A DNA stretch of 64,000 nt from Sorangium cellulosum So0157-2 (GCF_000418325.1 NC_021658.1:10244001-10308000); one strand, 5' to 3'. Shown: positions 44,043 through 52,484, counted from the stretch's first letter. Notes: generated by a model not told the origin, from the sequence alone. Numbers and translations are program-made.

Positions 44043-44642
44043 TCATCCCCACCACTCGGAGATCAGAGTGATGCCTGTCGGCGGGAGACCAGAGATCCCG
44101 CCGCCATGAGTAAGGTTGATCACGGGCTCTGGACCATCGTTCAGGTCCATCACTGCGTCGCCCGTGACGTGAATGGGCGTGTGGTCAAGCCTGCCGGCGT
44201 TGCCACCCACCCGGAACCGCACACCCAGGTCCGCACTGCGGACGCGGCTGTGATACGCAGGCACGACGAACCGCGCGCCGGTAACGAGCGTGGTGAGCGG
44301 GTGCCACGAGGGGACAGCAGATCCGCATTCGCTCAGGGAAGCCGAGAGCTCGTAGGTCTCCTCCGGTGAGCCACCGGTGAGGTAGAGAGAACCCGGCAGA
44401 TTGAGATGGATCTGACCGTTAAGGTCAAACTCCACCTGCATGGACGAGTCCCGATCCTCCCCGCCAAGACCGACGACCGCCGGCCGGATTTTGCCCACGT
44501 CGACGACGTACAGCGCGTGAAGGTGCCTCCCCGTGGCAGGGTGCGGCCGAGCCGCACCGCGGATCGAGCAATGGATCTGCACTGGCCTGCACACGTCCAG
44601 CAGCTTGATCTGGGCGTCGCCCTGACCTCGGATACGCCACAC
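44043..44642 (-). CDS. Beta-rich structural-type protein (candidate capsid or spike component)
   Basis: 199 aa from GTG 44642, chosen because AGGAG (44651-44655) overlaps the stop of the preceding gene with 8-nt spacing; the longer open frame runs into the acidic repeat. Beta-strand-rich throughout: VWRIRGQGDAQIKLLDVCRP, MQVEFDLNGQIHLNLPGSLY, LVTGARFVVPAYHSRVRSAD, LGVRFRVGGNAGRLDHTPIH, VMDLNDGPEPVINLTHGGG. No Cys cluster, no membrane segment. Size and pattern are compatible with a single jelly-roll, but this is untested. Confidence 0.5.
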   Translation of the reverse strand: MWRIRGQGDAQIKLLDVCRPVQIHCSIRGAARPHPATGRHLHALYVVDVGKIRPAVVGLGGEDRDSSMQVEFDLNGQIHLNLPGSLYLTGGSPEETYELSASLSECGSAVPSWHPLTTLVTGARFVVPAYHSRVRSADLGVRFRVGGNAGRLDHTPIHVTGDAVMDLNDGPEPVINLTHGGGISGLPPTGITLISEWWG

Positions 44643-44653
44643 GGAGAACGCTC

Positions 44654-46810
44654 CTATTCCTCGTCCTCGAGGTCTTCGTCGTCGCCGTCGGCGTCCTCGT
44701 CGTCCTCGTCGAGCGCGCACGCGCCAGAGGCGCAGCCGCCCGCTCCGTCATCGTCCTCGTCGCCGTCGGCGTCCTCGTCGTCTTCGTCGCCGTCAGCGTC
44801 CTCGTCGTCCTCGTCGCCGTCAGCGTCCTCCTCGTCCTCGTCGCCGTCAGCGTCCTCGTCGTCCTCGTCGCCGTCAGCGTCCTCCTCGTCCTCGTCGCCG
44901 TCAGCGTCCTCGTCGTCCTCGTCGCCGTCAGCGTCCTCCTCGTCCTCGTCGCCGTCAGCGTCCTCGTCGTCCTCGTCGCCGTCAGCGTCCTCCTCGTCCT
45001 CGTCGCCGTCAGCGTCCTCGTCGTCCTCGTCGCCGTCAGCGTCCTCCTCGTCCTCGTCGCCGTCAGCGTCCTCGTCGTCCTCGTCGCCGTCAGCGTCCTC
45101 CTCGTCCTCGTCGCCGTCAGCGTCCTCGTCGTCCTCGTCGCCGTCAGCGTCCTCCTCGTCCTCGTCGCCGTCAGCGTCCTCGTCGTCCTCGTCGCCGTCA
45201 GCGTCCTCCTCGTCCTCGTCGCCGTCAGCGTCCTCGTCGTCCTCGTCGCCGTCAGCGTCCTCCTCGTCCTCGTCGCCGTCAGCGTCCTCGTCGTCCTCGT
45301 CGCCGTCAGCGTCCTCCTCGTCCTCGTCGCCGTCAGCGTCCTCGTCGTCCTCGTCGCCGTCAGCGTCCTCCTCGTCCTCGTCGCCGTCAGCGTCCTCGTC
45401 GTCCTCGTCGCCGTCAGCGTCCTCCTCGTCCTCGTCGCCGTCAGCGTCCTCGTCGTCCTCGTCGCCGTCAGCGTCCTCCTCGTCCTCGTCGCCGTCAGCG
45501 TCCTCGTCGTCTTCGTCGCCGTCGGCGTCCTCGTCGCCGTCGGCGTCCTCGTCGTCCTCGTCGGCGTCCTCGTCGTCTTCGTCGCCATCAGCGTCCTCGT
45601 CGCCGGCGCCGTGCTCTTCAAGGCTCGCGCGCCTTGCCTTCGCGCACGCCGCACAGCAGGCACCGCCGCTGCCAAGCTCCTCGGACTCCTCGTCGGCCTC
45701 CTCCGCGGCCTCCTGCGAAGCGTTGACGAGCTCATCTTCGCTGGCCTGCGGCTGCTCGATGGCTGCACGTGCAACGGCCGGATGAATCGGCAGACCCGGA
45801 GAGAGGGCCACCTGGGCGAGCGCGAGGCGGATCGCCACCAGCGTTTCATTGGGCGCGCCGTTCTTGTCCTCAAGCGGCTGCGTCAGGGCCGAGGCGACCG
45901 CCTGCTGGGCCTTGGGCGAGCCAGCTTGCATCGCCGCGACCAGGGCGAGCGCGGCCTGGGCTTTCGAGATCGCTGCATCGTCCGTCTGCTGTGCGAGCCG
46001 CGGATCCCGCTTGGCGAGCGCCTTGCGGAGCCGGCTGGCATTGGCCGCGAAGATGCGCGCCGTCGCCCTGCGGCGGGCCTCAGGGCGAGCGGGGGCTTTG
46101 GCCTGTGCCGCCGGCGGCGCTGGGGCGCGCTGGGCCTCCGCGGCGCGTCGGCTCTGCTCTGGGCCAGGATGCCGAGCACGCCGGGCCTGGGCTTTCCTGG
46201 CGTCGGCTTGGGCGGCGCTGCCGAAGAGCCCTCCGATGGCGCCGAGGCCTGCGGAGAGCGCGCCGGCGATCGCGCCAGCGGGGGGATACACGGCGACGAG
46301 CGCGCCGGCGGCTGCGCCCGACACCTGAGCAGCCGTACTAAATCCTTGTGCAGCCTGTGCGTTGGAGATTCCACCGGAACCAAGCTCCGGACGGTCAAAC
46401 ATATCGGGTGTGATGAGCACGGAATAAGCCTCCGCGTTGTACTTGTGTGGATTCATCGGCCCCATGCCCGCGCGCACGGACGGGTCATTGATGGTGCCGT
46501 CCGACTCGCGCAGGAAATAATGCCAATTCCGCCGACCCGTCCTAGAGATGCACAGGTAGATCGGCCGTTTTCTGCCGATCCAGACGGCCCAGCGGATCGC
46601 AAGGTCCTCACAGTCGCCGCGCCGAAGCGCGTCGGTCTGCTCGGGTCGCTGCCACTGGTCGTCGCGGCGGAACCGGCGGTTGCGACGCCGCGAGTCCCGC
46701 TCATACCGCAGATCTGCGGGCGGCTCCGCCGTGATGGTGGATGACACGACGATCCGCCGCATGACGTGGAGAGAGTCCTGAGGCGTGAGCGGGATCGCGG
46801 GGTTCAGCAT
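44654..46810 (-). CDS. Cys-protease/transglutaminase-like protein with giant acidic repeat
   Basis: 718 aa. The N-terminal 1-115 is transglutaminase/papain-like: Cys67 in RRGDCEDLAIRW, His97 in NWHYFL and Asp109 in TINDPS give a Cys-His-Asp order. Residues about 150-200 form a Gly/Ala-rich hydrophobic zipper (SGAAAGALVAVYPPAGAIAG, ALSAGLGAIGGLFGS). An Ala/Gln-rich helical region follows, then a CCAACAKA motif. From about residue 403 to the end it is almost only Asp, Glu, Ala and Gly, made of DEDDEDADG / DEDEEDADG units. Possible roles: processing or cross-linking enzyme with a Ca2+-binding or DNA-mimic tail. Operon-internal, 16 bp from its upstream neighbour. Confidence 0.6.
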   Translation of the reverse strand: MLNPAIPLTPQDSLHVMRRIVVSSTITAEPPADLRYERDSRRRNRRFRRDDQWQRPEQTDALRRGDCEDLAIRWAVWIGRKRPIYLCISRTGRRNWHYFLRESDGTINDPSVRAGMGPMNPHKYNAEAYSVLITPDMFDRPELGSGGISNAQAAQGFSTAAQVSGAAAGALVAVYPPAGAIAGALSAGLGAIGGLFGSAAQADARKAQARRARHPGPEQSRRAAEAQRAPAPPAAQAKAPARPEARRRATARIFAANASRLRKALAKRDPRLAQQTDDAAISKAQAALALVAAMQAGSPKAQQAVASALTQPLEDKNGAPNETLVAIRLALAQVALSPGLPIHPAVARAAIEQPQASEDELVNASQEAAEEADEESEELGSGGACCAACAKARRASLEEHGAGDEDADGDEDDEDADEDDEDADGDEDADGDEDDEDADGDEDEEDADGDEDDEDADGDEDEEDADGDEDDEDADGDEDEEDADGDEDDEDADGDEDEEDADGDEDDEDADGDEDEEDADGDEDDEDADGDEDEEDADGDEDDEDADGDEDEEDADGDEDDEDADGDEDEEDADGDEDDEDADGDEDEEDADGDEDDEDADGDEDEEDADGDEDDEDADGDEDEEDADGDEDDEDADGDEDEEDADGDEDDEDADGDEDEEDADGDEDDEDADGDEDDEDADGDEDDDGAGGCASGACALDEDDEDADGDDEDLEDEE
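44815..45510 (-). repeat. 54-bp tandem repeat array encoding the acidic tail
   Basis: About 13 nearly perfect copies of a 54-bp unit, itself two 27-bp half units differing by one codon (GTC versus CTC on the given strand), giving DEDDEDADGDEDEEDADG per unit. Near-identity at third positions points to recent expansion or gene conversion. The array stays in frame throughout. Confidence 0.9.
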
Positions 46811-46826
46811 GACGCCAGCGCTCCTC

Positions 46827-47498
46827 TCAGCGCACGACGCCCTTGCGGGCGAAGATGTTCTTGAAGCCGCTCGAGAGCGAGCGGAACGAGAGGATGGCGG
46901 GCGCCGGTTTTCCCTTCTTGGTGCTGCCGCAGTCGGTGGAGATCATCCACGCGGTGAGGCCCCGGAACCTCTGCGGCTGGTCGGAGATGTTGCGCACGGC
47001 GCACTCGATCGTGGTGCCGCCGTCGAACACGCGACCGGTGAGTGGGCCGGGCCGATCGAGCCGGTTGGTGGTCGTCAGGAAGGACGCCAGGTTGATGGGG
47101 CTGCCGCCGATGACGTCGTACCCGGCCACCTTCAGCGAGGTGATGACGAAGTTCGCGGCATCCTCGTTGCAGGCGACCCAGTACACGAGAAAGGCATCGT
47201 TGGGCAGCGTGATCCGGAACGAATCGGTCGCGCCCGCATTGATCGGCGTGGCCGGGTCGGCGCCGATCAGCGAGTAAGCCCGGTTTGGCCGAGAGTTCTC
47301 GAGCGCGGCCATGTTGGCCATCGCGCCCATGTACGCGCCGACGCCGCGATCGACGACGGTGGAGGCCGGAGCGGTTGTGGTCCGCTTGTCCCGCTGGATG
47401 CGGCGGCGCTTCAGCGCCTGGGGCAAGATGCGCTTCAGCTTCTGCTGGGCGACCTTGGCCTTCGGCCCCTCGCCAAGCTCGTTCAAAATGTCGTGCAT
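46827..47498 (-). CDS. Basic N-arm plus beta-rich domain, candidate capsid protein
   Basis: 223 aa. Residues 1-45 are basic and helical (KVAQQKLKRILPQALKRRRI). The rest is beta-rich: TDSFRITLPNDAFLVYWVA, ANFVITSLKVAGYDVI, GGTTIECAVRNISDQPQRFR, GLTAWMISTDCG. A basic arm followed by a beta-sandwich is a common capsid-protein layout. The stretch ECAVRNISDQPQRFRGLT is of the type found in phage structural proteins. Its ATG overlaps the upstream stop by one base. No homologue can be named; capsid is a hypothesis. Confidence 0.5.
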   Translation of the reverse strand: MHDILNELGEGPKAKVAQQKLKRILPQALKRRRIQRDKRTTTAPASTVVDRGVGAYMGAMANMAALENSRPNRAYSLIGADPATPINAGATDSFRITLPNDAFLVYWVACNEDAANFVITSLKVAGYDVIGGSPINLASFLTTTNRLDRPGPLTGRVFDGGTTIECAVRNISDQPQRFRGLTAWMISTDCGSTKKGKPAPAILSFRSLSSGFKNIFARKGVVR

Positions 47499-48073
47499 TA
47501 CTTCCTCTCTTCGTCTGGAACGTTATTGACCTGGATGTGCTCCGTGACTTTCGTCAGGAGCTCGAACACGAGATCGGTGCCTGCCTCGGCCTTGAGCTTC
47601 TCGACCGTTTCCGGGGTGAGCCGAGGCCAGATGTCGGCGATCACGGCCTCGACAGACCGCGACGGCTCGGGGCTCGGCTGCGGGAGGGCGCCTCCCCGCT
47701 TGTGCCCCATATACTGAACGGCGACGGCACCGCCGACGTCGCGCAGGGTGTTGAGCAGCGCGTGGACGCGCTGCTCCTTGAGCGCGAGCTCGGCGCGGCG
47801 GAGCTCGAACTCGAGCTCCAAGCGCTTCGTCTCGACGTTCGCCCGGCGCAGCTCGCCGACCTCCTCCTGGAGGGCGGCGATCTTGAGGTTCGCGTCGGTG
47901 AGCAGGCTCTGGTAGCCCTCCACGATGCGCTGTTGCGCGCCGAGTCCGCCGTTGAGCTGGGCGATCGTATCGTTCGCCCCCCTGGTGATCTCGCGCGCCA
48001 GGCGCGTGAGCTCCTCGGTCAGCACAGCGGCATCGACGGCGCGCACGCCGCGTTTCGGCCCGTCGCCGTTCAT
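47498..48073 (-). CDS. Coiled-coil protein
   Basis: 191 aa. A long heptad-rich helix spans about 15-115 (LTRLAREITRGANDTIAQLN, NLKIAALQEEVGELRRANVE, LEFELRRAELALKEQRVHAL), followed by a short C-terminal domain (VEAVIADIWPRLTPETVEKL, ELLTKVTEHIQV). No enzymatic or membrane motif. A scaffold or assembly role would fit its place between a membrane protein and a capsid-like protein. Confidence 0.6.
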   Translation of the reverse strand: MNGDGPKRGVRAVDAAVLTEELTRLAREITRGANDTIAQLNGGLGAQQRIVEGYQSLLTDANLKIAALQEEVGELRRANVETKRLELEFELRRAELALKEQRVHALLNTLRDVGGAVAVQYMGHKRGGALPQPSPEPSRSVEAVIADIWPRLTPETVEKLKAEAGTDLVFELLTKVTEHIQVNNVPDEERK

Positions 48074-48083
48074 GCGTCAGCCC

Positions 48084-48575
48084 TCAGCGCTTGGCGACGG
48101 CGGTGGCGTTGTTCGCGGGGGCCGTACCGGGGGAGGTGACGGCCTTGCGCTCTCCCCACTGTCGTGCGGCCTCGTAGAGCGGGCCGGCGACCAAGCCGCG
48201 GCCGGCGGCGCTGAGCAGCTCGGCGCTCAGGACGTCGTCGACGACGACGCCGCCGAGGGCGGCGCCGAAGCCCAGCAGGCTCGTGATTTTGGCGGGCCCA
48301 ATCTTCTCGGAGCTCCTGGCCGTCAGATAGCCGTCGGCCGCACCGCCGAGCAGGGCCGCGCCCATGGTGGTGGCGGTGGACAGGCCCATGACGACGCGCC
48401 CCTTGGTCGTCTGGACGGTGAGCGATGCGGAAAGCTGCTGAAGTTGGGCCTCCTTGTCGTTGGCCAGGCGCTTGAGCCCTTCCATGTCGCGCCTCATGAG
48501 CGCGAGCTTGTTGTCGTTCGATGCCTGGACGAGCGCGAGCTGCGCCGACGCAGGCGTGAGGGTCGTTGTTGCCAT
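48084..48575 (-). CDS. Two-helix membrane protein, first gene of the operon
   Basis: 163 aa from ATG 48575; GGAGG ends eight bases upstream and decides the start over the longer frame to 48722, which runs through the operators. An N-terminal coiled coil (ALMRRDMEGLKRLANDKEAQ) is followed by two Gly-rich hydrophobic segments (VVMGLSTATTMGAALLGGAA and ITSLLGFGAALGGVVVDDVL) and a polar tail. Likely membrane-inserted structural protein. Downstream of the repeated TGTATCTCGG sites. Confidence 0.65.
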   Translation of the reverse strand: MATTTLTPASAQLALVQASNDNKLALMRRDMEGLKRLANDKEAQLQQLSASLTVQTTKGRVVMGLSTATTMGAALLGGAADGYLTARSSEKIGPAKITSLLGFGAALGGVVVDDVLSAELLSAAGRGLVAGPLYEAARQWGERKAVTSPGTAPANNATAVAKR

Positions 48576-48643
48576 ATCCCAAACCTCCATTGGTGATTGG
48601 GTTGGGAGCAAGCCTGAACGAGAGCGCGCGAGAGCGCCCGAAA

Positions 48644-48793
48644 ATGTATCTCGGAGAGAAATGTATCTCGGCGCGAGATACATTCTTCGCGCTCCGCTCC
48701 AAGGCCCTCCCAGTTCGCGCACTTAGCTCGTGACGACCGGGCTCCGAAGGGGCCGCTCCGAGCCGGTCGAGATCGGTATTTTTTGTATCTCGG
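48644..48793. promoter_or_regulatory. Repeated TGTATCTCGG operator, including an 11-bp palindrome
   Basis: TGTATCTCGG occurs at 48645-48654, 48662-48671 and 48784-48793 on the plus strand, and inverted at 48674-48683. The middle pair forms a perfect dyad: AATGTATCTCG, spacer GCG, CGAGATACATT (48660-48684). All lie in the divergent gap, 70-220 nt upstream of the operon start. A repressor of this element, possibly the XRE protein at 49487, is the natural candidate binder. Could also be iterons of a replication origin. Confidence 0.7.
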
Positions 48794-49022
48794 AGCGCCC
48801 GGCGGACGCCGCGGAAGCGATCCTTTCGGTCGGCGGGCGCCGCCTCACCGTTTCATGCCGCGCCTCAGGTCTTGCCGCAGCTTAGGCGCTCTACACATCG
48901 GACTTTAATACGGCCTACCAGCGCAAGCAGAAGACATCATCTGTTTATACACTCTTTAAAGAGCACAATAGTCACCTCGAACCGGCTTGGCCCCTTCGCG
49001 CGCATGTGCTTGATCAGGCCGC

Positions 49023-49445
49023 ATGAGTTCGCCGCGGCGTTGGTACGAGCTCGCCTGTGGGATTGTCCGCGCACCGAGGACGGTGCTGGAAAAGTGCATC
49101 CAGGTGAACAGGCAGACCCTCTGCTCACTGCGGGCCATCGCGCGCCTGCACCCCGAGATCGGGAGGCTGGCCGACGACCTGGAGGCGCCCTGGAACGTCA
49201 TCCGAGAGATCGCGCACGCGCCGGGTGCGGCGGCGCAGTGGGAGCGCGCGGGGCGGCTCCTGGGCGAACTCGCCGAGCGCCGGGCCGCGCGTGCGCCGCG
49301 CCGGTCGCGACTCGAAGCGGCCCGCGTGGAGGCGCTTCGGCGCATGGGGCCGCCGGCGGGGGCGATGCTAGGAAGCCACCGAGAGCGGCGCGCGGCCGAT
49401 CCGGGGTGGCGAGGGTCTGGACGATGCAGTAGCCTAGCCGATTGA
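49023..49445 (+). CDS. Unrecognised small protein, divergent from the operon
   Basis: 140 aa. Helical N-terminal part (RWYELACGIVRAPRTVLEKC, SLRAIARLHPEIGRLADDLE) with a loose helix-turn-helix look, and a basic, Ala/Arg-rich C-terminus that may be disordered. ATG 49023 follows a GCC-rich stretch without a clear RBS. It is 41 bp upstream of the XRE gene in the same direction. Role unknown; regulator or accessory of the element. Confidence 0.45.
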   Translation: MSSPRRWYELACGIVRAPRTVLEKCIQVNRQTLCSLRAIARLHPEIGRLADDLEAPWNVIREIAHAPGAAAQWERAGRLLGELAERRAARAPRRSRLEAARVEALRRMGPPAGAMLGSHRERRAADPGWRGSGRCSSLAD

Positions 49446-49486
49446 ACTTTCGGCGTTTCTAGGGGTGGGTTCGGGGTCAGAGGGAC

Positions 49487-49885
49487 ATGGCGAACTGGTC
49501 GGAACGCGTCCGAAAACTGCGGCGAGCGCTGGGCGTCAGCCAGGAGCGCTTCGGGTTGGTGTGCGGTGCGTCGCTGGTGACGGTGAACCGATGGGAGGGA
49601 GGGCGGGCGCAGCCCGCCCTCAAGGCGCCCGATCTCGCGATGCTCGAGACCGCAGTCCGGCACCACGGGGCGGACGTCGTGCGGGACCGGCTGCTCGGTG
49701 TGTGTGGGAACGAGTTGAAGCGCCGGCGCGAGCTCGTGCGCCTGTCGGAGGTGGAGCCGCCCTCGTCATGGACGAAGAGCTCTCGGGTCCCGGATTCCGC
49801 CGGCGCCGGAGCAGGCGCGTCAGGTGCGGCGTCTTCGCCGACATCGCGTTCGTGCGCACGCCCGCCGGCGAGCGCCGACGCGTAG
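49487..49885 (+). CDS. XRE-family helix-turn-helix regulator
   Basis: 132 aa. HTH_3-type domain at residues 5-60: VRKLRRALGVSQERFGLVCG, ASLVTVNRWEGGRAQPALKA. The C-terminal part is Ser/Ala/Gly-rich and has no dimerisation domain known to me. Position, divergence from the structural operon and size suggest a lysogeny-type repressor or an activator acting on the repeated TGTATCTCGG sites; this link is inferred. Confidence 0.7.
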   Translation: MANWSERVRKLRRALGVSQERFGLVCGASLVTVNRWEGGRAQPALKAPDLAMLETAVRHHGADVVRDRLLGVCGNELKRRRELVRLSEVEPPSSWTKSSRVPDSAGAGAGASGAASSPTSRSCARPPASADA

Positions 49886-50145
49886 CAAAGCCGATGGCCG
49901 GACCGAGAACACGACCGAGCGTCGTGCTCTCCTCCGGCCGGGCCGCAGCGCTCCTCCACACCGTAGCCCAGCGTCGACTTCTTGCTCTCTCTCCGTCAAC
50001 GACCCATGTTTCCGCTGGAGCGCGAGTTCGAAGCTGCGCGCAGGCCCTCTATGCCGACCGGTTAACCGCCAGTGCTGGGCGGCTACCACCGCTCCGAGTG
50101 CGAAGTCCCTTGCGCAGGGGGGAGCCTTCGTACATCTTCTGTAGT

Positions 50146-51183
50146 ATGTCCGATCGTTCCATCTACGACGTCACAACGAGGGGCCGTAACCCCGTGACCC
50201 TCTCGCGCTCCGCGCAGGAAGAGGTCGAATCCACTACACGAGATCTCGGCGGCCGGCGCGAGGAGCGCGCGCCCAAGCAGGGCGCGCTCCTCGGGATGAT
50301 CCATGGGCAGCCTGTAAGCCTCAGCACACCAACGCTGCCCGCATTGGCGTGGCCGGACGGTTCTCGTCCAGGAGGGCCGCTCGACCGCCAAGCAGCTCCC
50401 GTAGAATGCCGTCCGGCGTTCGGCGGAGCCTCCGAGTTAGCGGTGACGAAGCGATCCCCGCCCCCTGCGTGGCACGCGCGACCGAATGGCGCCGAGCTCG
50501 CGATCACGAGGCCTTCCGCAACCGCGACCGCCGTGCTCGCCCGCGCAGATCTCGCAACGACCAAGCTCTCCCACGGGACACCGCGCCTCTGGCGCGACCG
50601 CGGCGCCGAACTCGCGGGCCGCGTCGTGGTCCACTCCGACCAAGGCGCGCTGAGCCTGCCGAGCGTACCGAGCGCGGCAAGCTTCACGCCCTACCTCGCC
50701 AAGCACATTCCGAGGGGGCCAGGTGGCTACGCGCTGCTCGACCTTCCCGGCCTGGGCCCGGTCTACGCACAGGCCGCGCCGGTCCCCCCCGGCTGGCGAA
50801 TGCATGTCAACGAGGATCCGCTGTACCTCAAGCTCTTAGGGCATGGAAAGCCTCCGTGGATTTGCTGGAGCGATCTGTCGCACGCGCAGCGTCTCCTCAT
50901 GGCGGAAACGCTCACCGAGCAGCAGCGGATCGCGTTCCGGCCCGAGCGCACCAGGGCGAAGTACCTCCGAACGCGAATGGTACAGTTCAATCTGGATTGC
51001 CTCTCGTGGATGATGGTGGACGACGAGGGCCGCACCGTGCCTGTTCCGCTCGAAGAGGATCTCTATCCGACACCAGAGGCGGCCATGGAGGCCGCGCGCC
51101 AGCGCTGGGCATATCCGGGGCGGCAGGAGGGCACGAAGCGCAGAGCCGGCGTGCGTCCGCGCGCAGTGGCGGATCGGACGTGA
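50146..51183 (+). CDS. Unrecognised protein
   Basis: 345 aa from ATG 50146 (MSDRSIYDVTTRGRNPVTLS). The open frame extends upstream to 49465, but that part is a shadow of the regulator gene. The N-terminal half is low complexity, rich in Ser, Ala and Pro. The C-terminal half is more regular, with FTPYLAKHIPRGPGGYALLD, PGLGPVYAQAAPVPPGWRM, LYLKLLGHGKPPWICWSDLS and LSWMMVDDEGRTVPVPLEED. No signal peptide, membrane segment or known motif. GC and codon use fit the host. Separate from the regulator pair by 260 bp of apparently non-coding DNA. Confidence 0.5.
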   Translation: MSDRSIYDVTTRGRNPVTLSRSAQEEVESTTRDLGGRREERAPKQGALLGMIHGQPVSLSTPTLPALAWPDGSRPGGPLDRQAAPVECRPAFGGASELAVTKRSPPPAWHARPNGAELAITRPSATATAVLARADLATTKLSHGTPRLWRDRGAELAGRVVVHSDQGALSLPSVPSAASFTPYLAKHIPRGPGGYALLDLPGLGPVYAQAAPVPPGWRMHVNEDPLYLKLLGHGKPPWICWSDLSHAQRLLMAETLTEQQRIAFRPERTRAKYLRTRMVQFNLDCLSWMMVDDEGRTVPVPLEEDLYPTPEAAMEAARQRWAYPGRQEGTKRRAGVRPRAVADRT

Positions 51184-51429
51184 GTGCCGACGGCGGTGTG
51201 TAGAGCGTCAGTAAAGTGGCTCTCCCCGCACTCTTGCTGCTGTCCTCGTTGAGCCCGCTCGTGGTTGCGTGCACCTGGCGCGCGTCCTAGCTTCCGAGCT
51301 CGTCGAGCCGGCTGGGGAGCGCAGGCGATCGAGCGCGACCGTAGCGCCGTCGCTGTGGTGGATTCCCTCCTCTTTTTTCCTGATCCTGATCTGACGCTCG
51401 AGCGCGTGTAGCACGAGTCGGGCACGCTT

Positions 51430-51900
51430 GTGCTGACGCTGCGCTGGATTGAGGCCGAAGGCACCTGTCCGGACTGCGGTGCTGCAAGCCACCTTGTCGG
51501 CGGCCACGCCGCGTACAGGGACACCGCCTGCGCGAGCGGCAGCTACGCGGCCCAGCCAGCCCTACCGAAGCTCCCGAGCTCGTCGTGCTCTCGGTACGCC
51601 GCTACCGCTGCGCGCCGGAACCGTGCTCGTCGTGGTTCCCCGCGAGGTGCTCGCGCGACGGCCATACACCGCCGCTGCGATCGACCTGGCCCTGGCGCTC
51701 TCCTGCGCGCAACTCGTCGGCACGCGGCGGCGGCGGTTGCTTCGAGGCGCATGCCGACGCGATGGTCCGCATGGGCCTGGGCCCCCCGGCTCGACTTCGG
51801 GCGGGCGTTGACCGAGGGGCTGGAGCGGAACATTGAGGAGGAGATGGATAGGCACGCCCACGAGCTCGTGGCGCGCGGGGGAAGGAGCTGCGGACTGAGA
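51430..51900 (+). pseudogene. Frameshifted transposase-like (zinc-ribbon) remnant and prophage scrap
   Basis: An opening LTLRWIEAEGTCPDCGA and, in another frame, LVVLSVRRYRCAPEPCSSWF followed by a shift to RRPYTAAAIDLALALSCAQL resemble the zinc-ribbon start of DUF6431-type transposase-associated proteins. Frames change at least twice. From about 51762 it joins MVRMGLGPP, the first residues of the small protein at 56925, then another open scrap (LTEGLERNIEEEMDRHAHEL). A decayed mosaic. Confidence 0.4.
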
Positions 51901-51914
51901 TCGCCCGCGGATCG

Positions 51915-52181
51915 CTACTGAATGTAGGCGACCCACTTCGAGACGATCTTCCGTCCCCCGATCGTGCCGCACTCCCCTGCACACACACGCGTCGGAGTGC
52001 CGATACATTGGAGAGTGTCGCAAACGTGGCAGGTGTTGTCGCCCCACTCGGGGCTGTAGCAGCCGCCCCCCTCCAAGACCCAGTTTTCGAACCTTCGGGC
52101 AGCCTGCGCAACCCCAGCGATCGAGAACCACGCGGCGACGGCGAACATTCCGGCACCGAGAACCTTCAGCTTGGCGTTCAT
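51915..52181 (-). CDS. Small secreted Cys-rich protein
   Basis: 88 aa. Signal peptide MNAKLKVLGAGMFAVAAWFS then IAGVAQA, cleavage after AQA. The mature 61 residues contain six Cys (GGGCYS, DNTCHVCDTLQC, TRVCAGEC), enough for three disulfides or two small metal knuckles. No family recognised. GGGGGACAACATG supplies a weak RBS. Monocistronic. Confidence 0.6.
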   Translation of the reverse strand: MNAKLKVLGAGMFAVAAWFSIAGVAQAARRFENWVLEGGGCYSPEWGDNTCHVCDTLQCIGTPTRVCAGECGTIGGRKIVSKWVAYIQ

Positions 52182-52484
52182 GTTGTCCCCCGGTCGAGCT
52201 GTCCGCGCGGTTCATAGGGCCAAACCCAGCCGTCCGAAAGGCTTGTCGAGGCACGACGACCTCACTACCCTGCCAGGGTCACTCCTCCGTCTTGCCCTGC
52301 TCGTGAGCAATGATGGGAGAATCTGGATCCATGCGTAAGGATACCCCTGTCAGGGGGGAGCCGCCATGGGAGGATGACGGTGAGGGTGACCTTAGGCCTG
52401 ACGTGGTGGTGACGTGCGGTGACGGGACGTGACGGGGGGAGGGGCGATCGGGGAGTTGCCGATTGCCGAATGTCAGCTCCGATA
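52182..52484. other. Gene-free stretch
   Basis: No gene seen. It contains short purine-rich repeats around 52430-52445 (GACGGGACGTGACGGGGGG) and separates two minus-strand genes. Probably the 3' region of the AlbA_2 gene and the promoter of the small secreted protein. Confidence 0.4.

Larger units (their letters stand above)
38157..49885 (-). mobile_element. Putative virus-like element: structural operon plus divergent regulators
   Basis: Ten tightly packed minus-strand genes (48575 down to 38157) with overlaps or gaps of at most 16 bp, and a divergent pair ending in an XRE regulator (49023-49885), separated by an operator-rich gap. The content suggests a virion or delivery module: lytic transglycosylase, several small membrane proteins, two beta-rich proteins, a coiled-coil protein and a DUF3560 protein. 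No portal, terminase, tail, integrase or packaging ATPase is recognisable. Tailless membrane-containing virus, satellite or domesticated remnant are all possible. Ends are undefined. Confidence 0.45.

Noticed and set aside
44815..45510. Tandem 54-bp repeats as a CRISPR array
   Set aside because: Units are contiguous without unique spacers, stay in frame and encode protein.
44406..45785. Plus-strand ORF of poly-Ser/Ala-Pro repeats opposite the acidic repeat
   Set aside because: It is the antisense shadow of the DED repeat array, with no RBS and no sensible N-terminal domain. The minus strand has operon context and a credible head domain.
38157..49885. Packaging ATPase, terminase, portal or integrase for the virus-like element
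   Set aside because: No Walker A/B pair, large-terminase, portal or tyrosine/serine recombinase motifs were seen in any frame. None is claimed.
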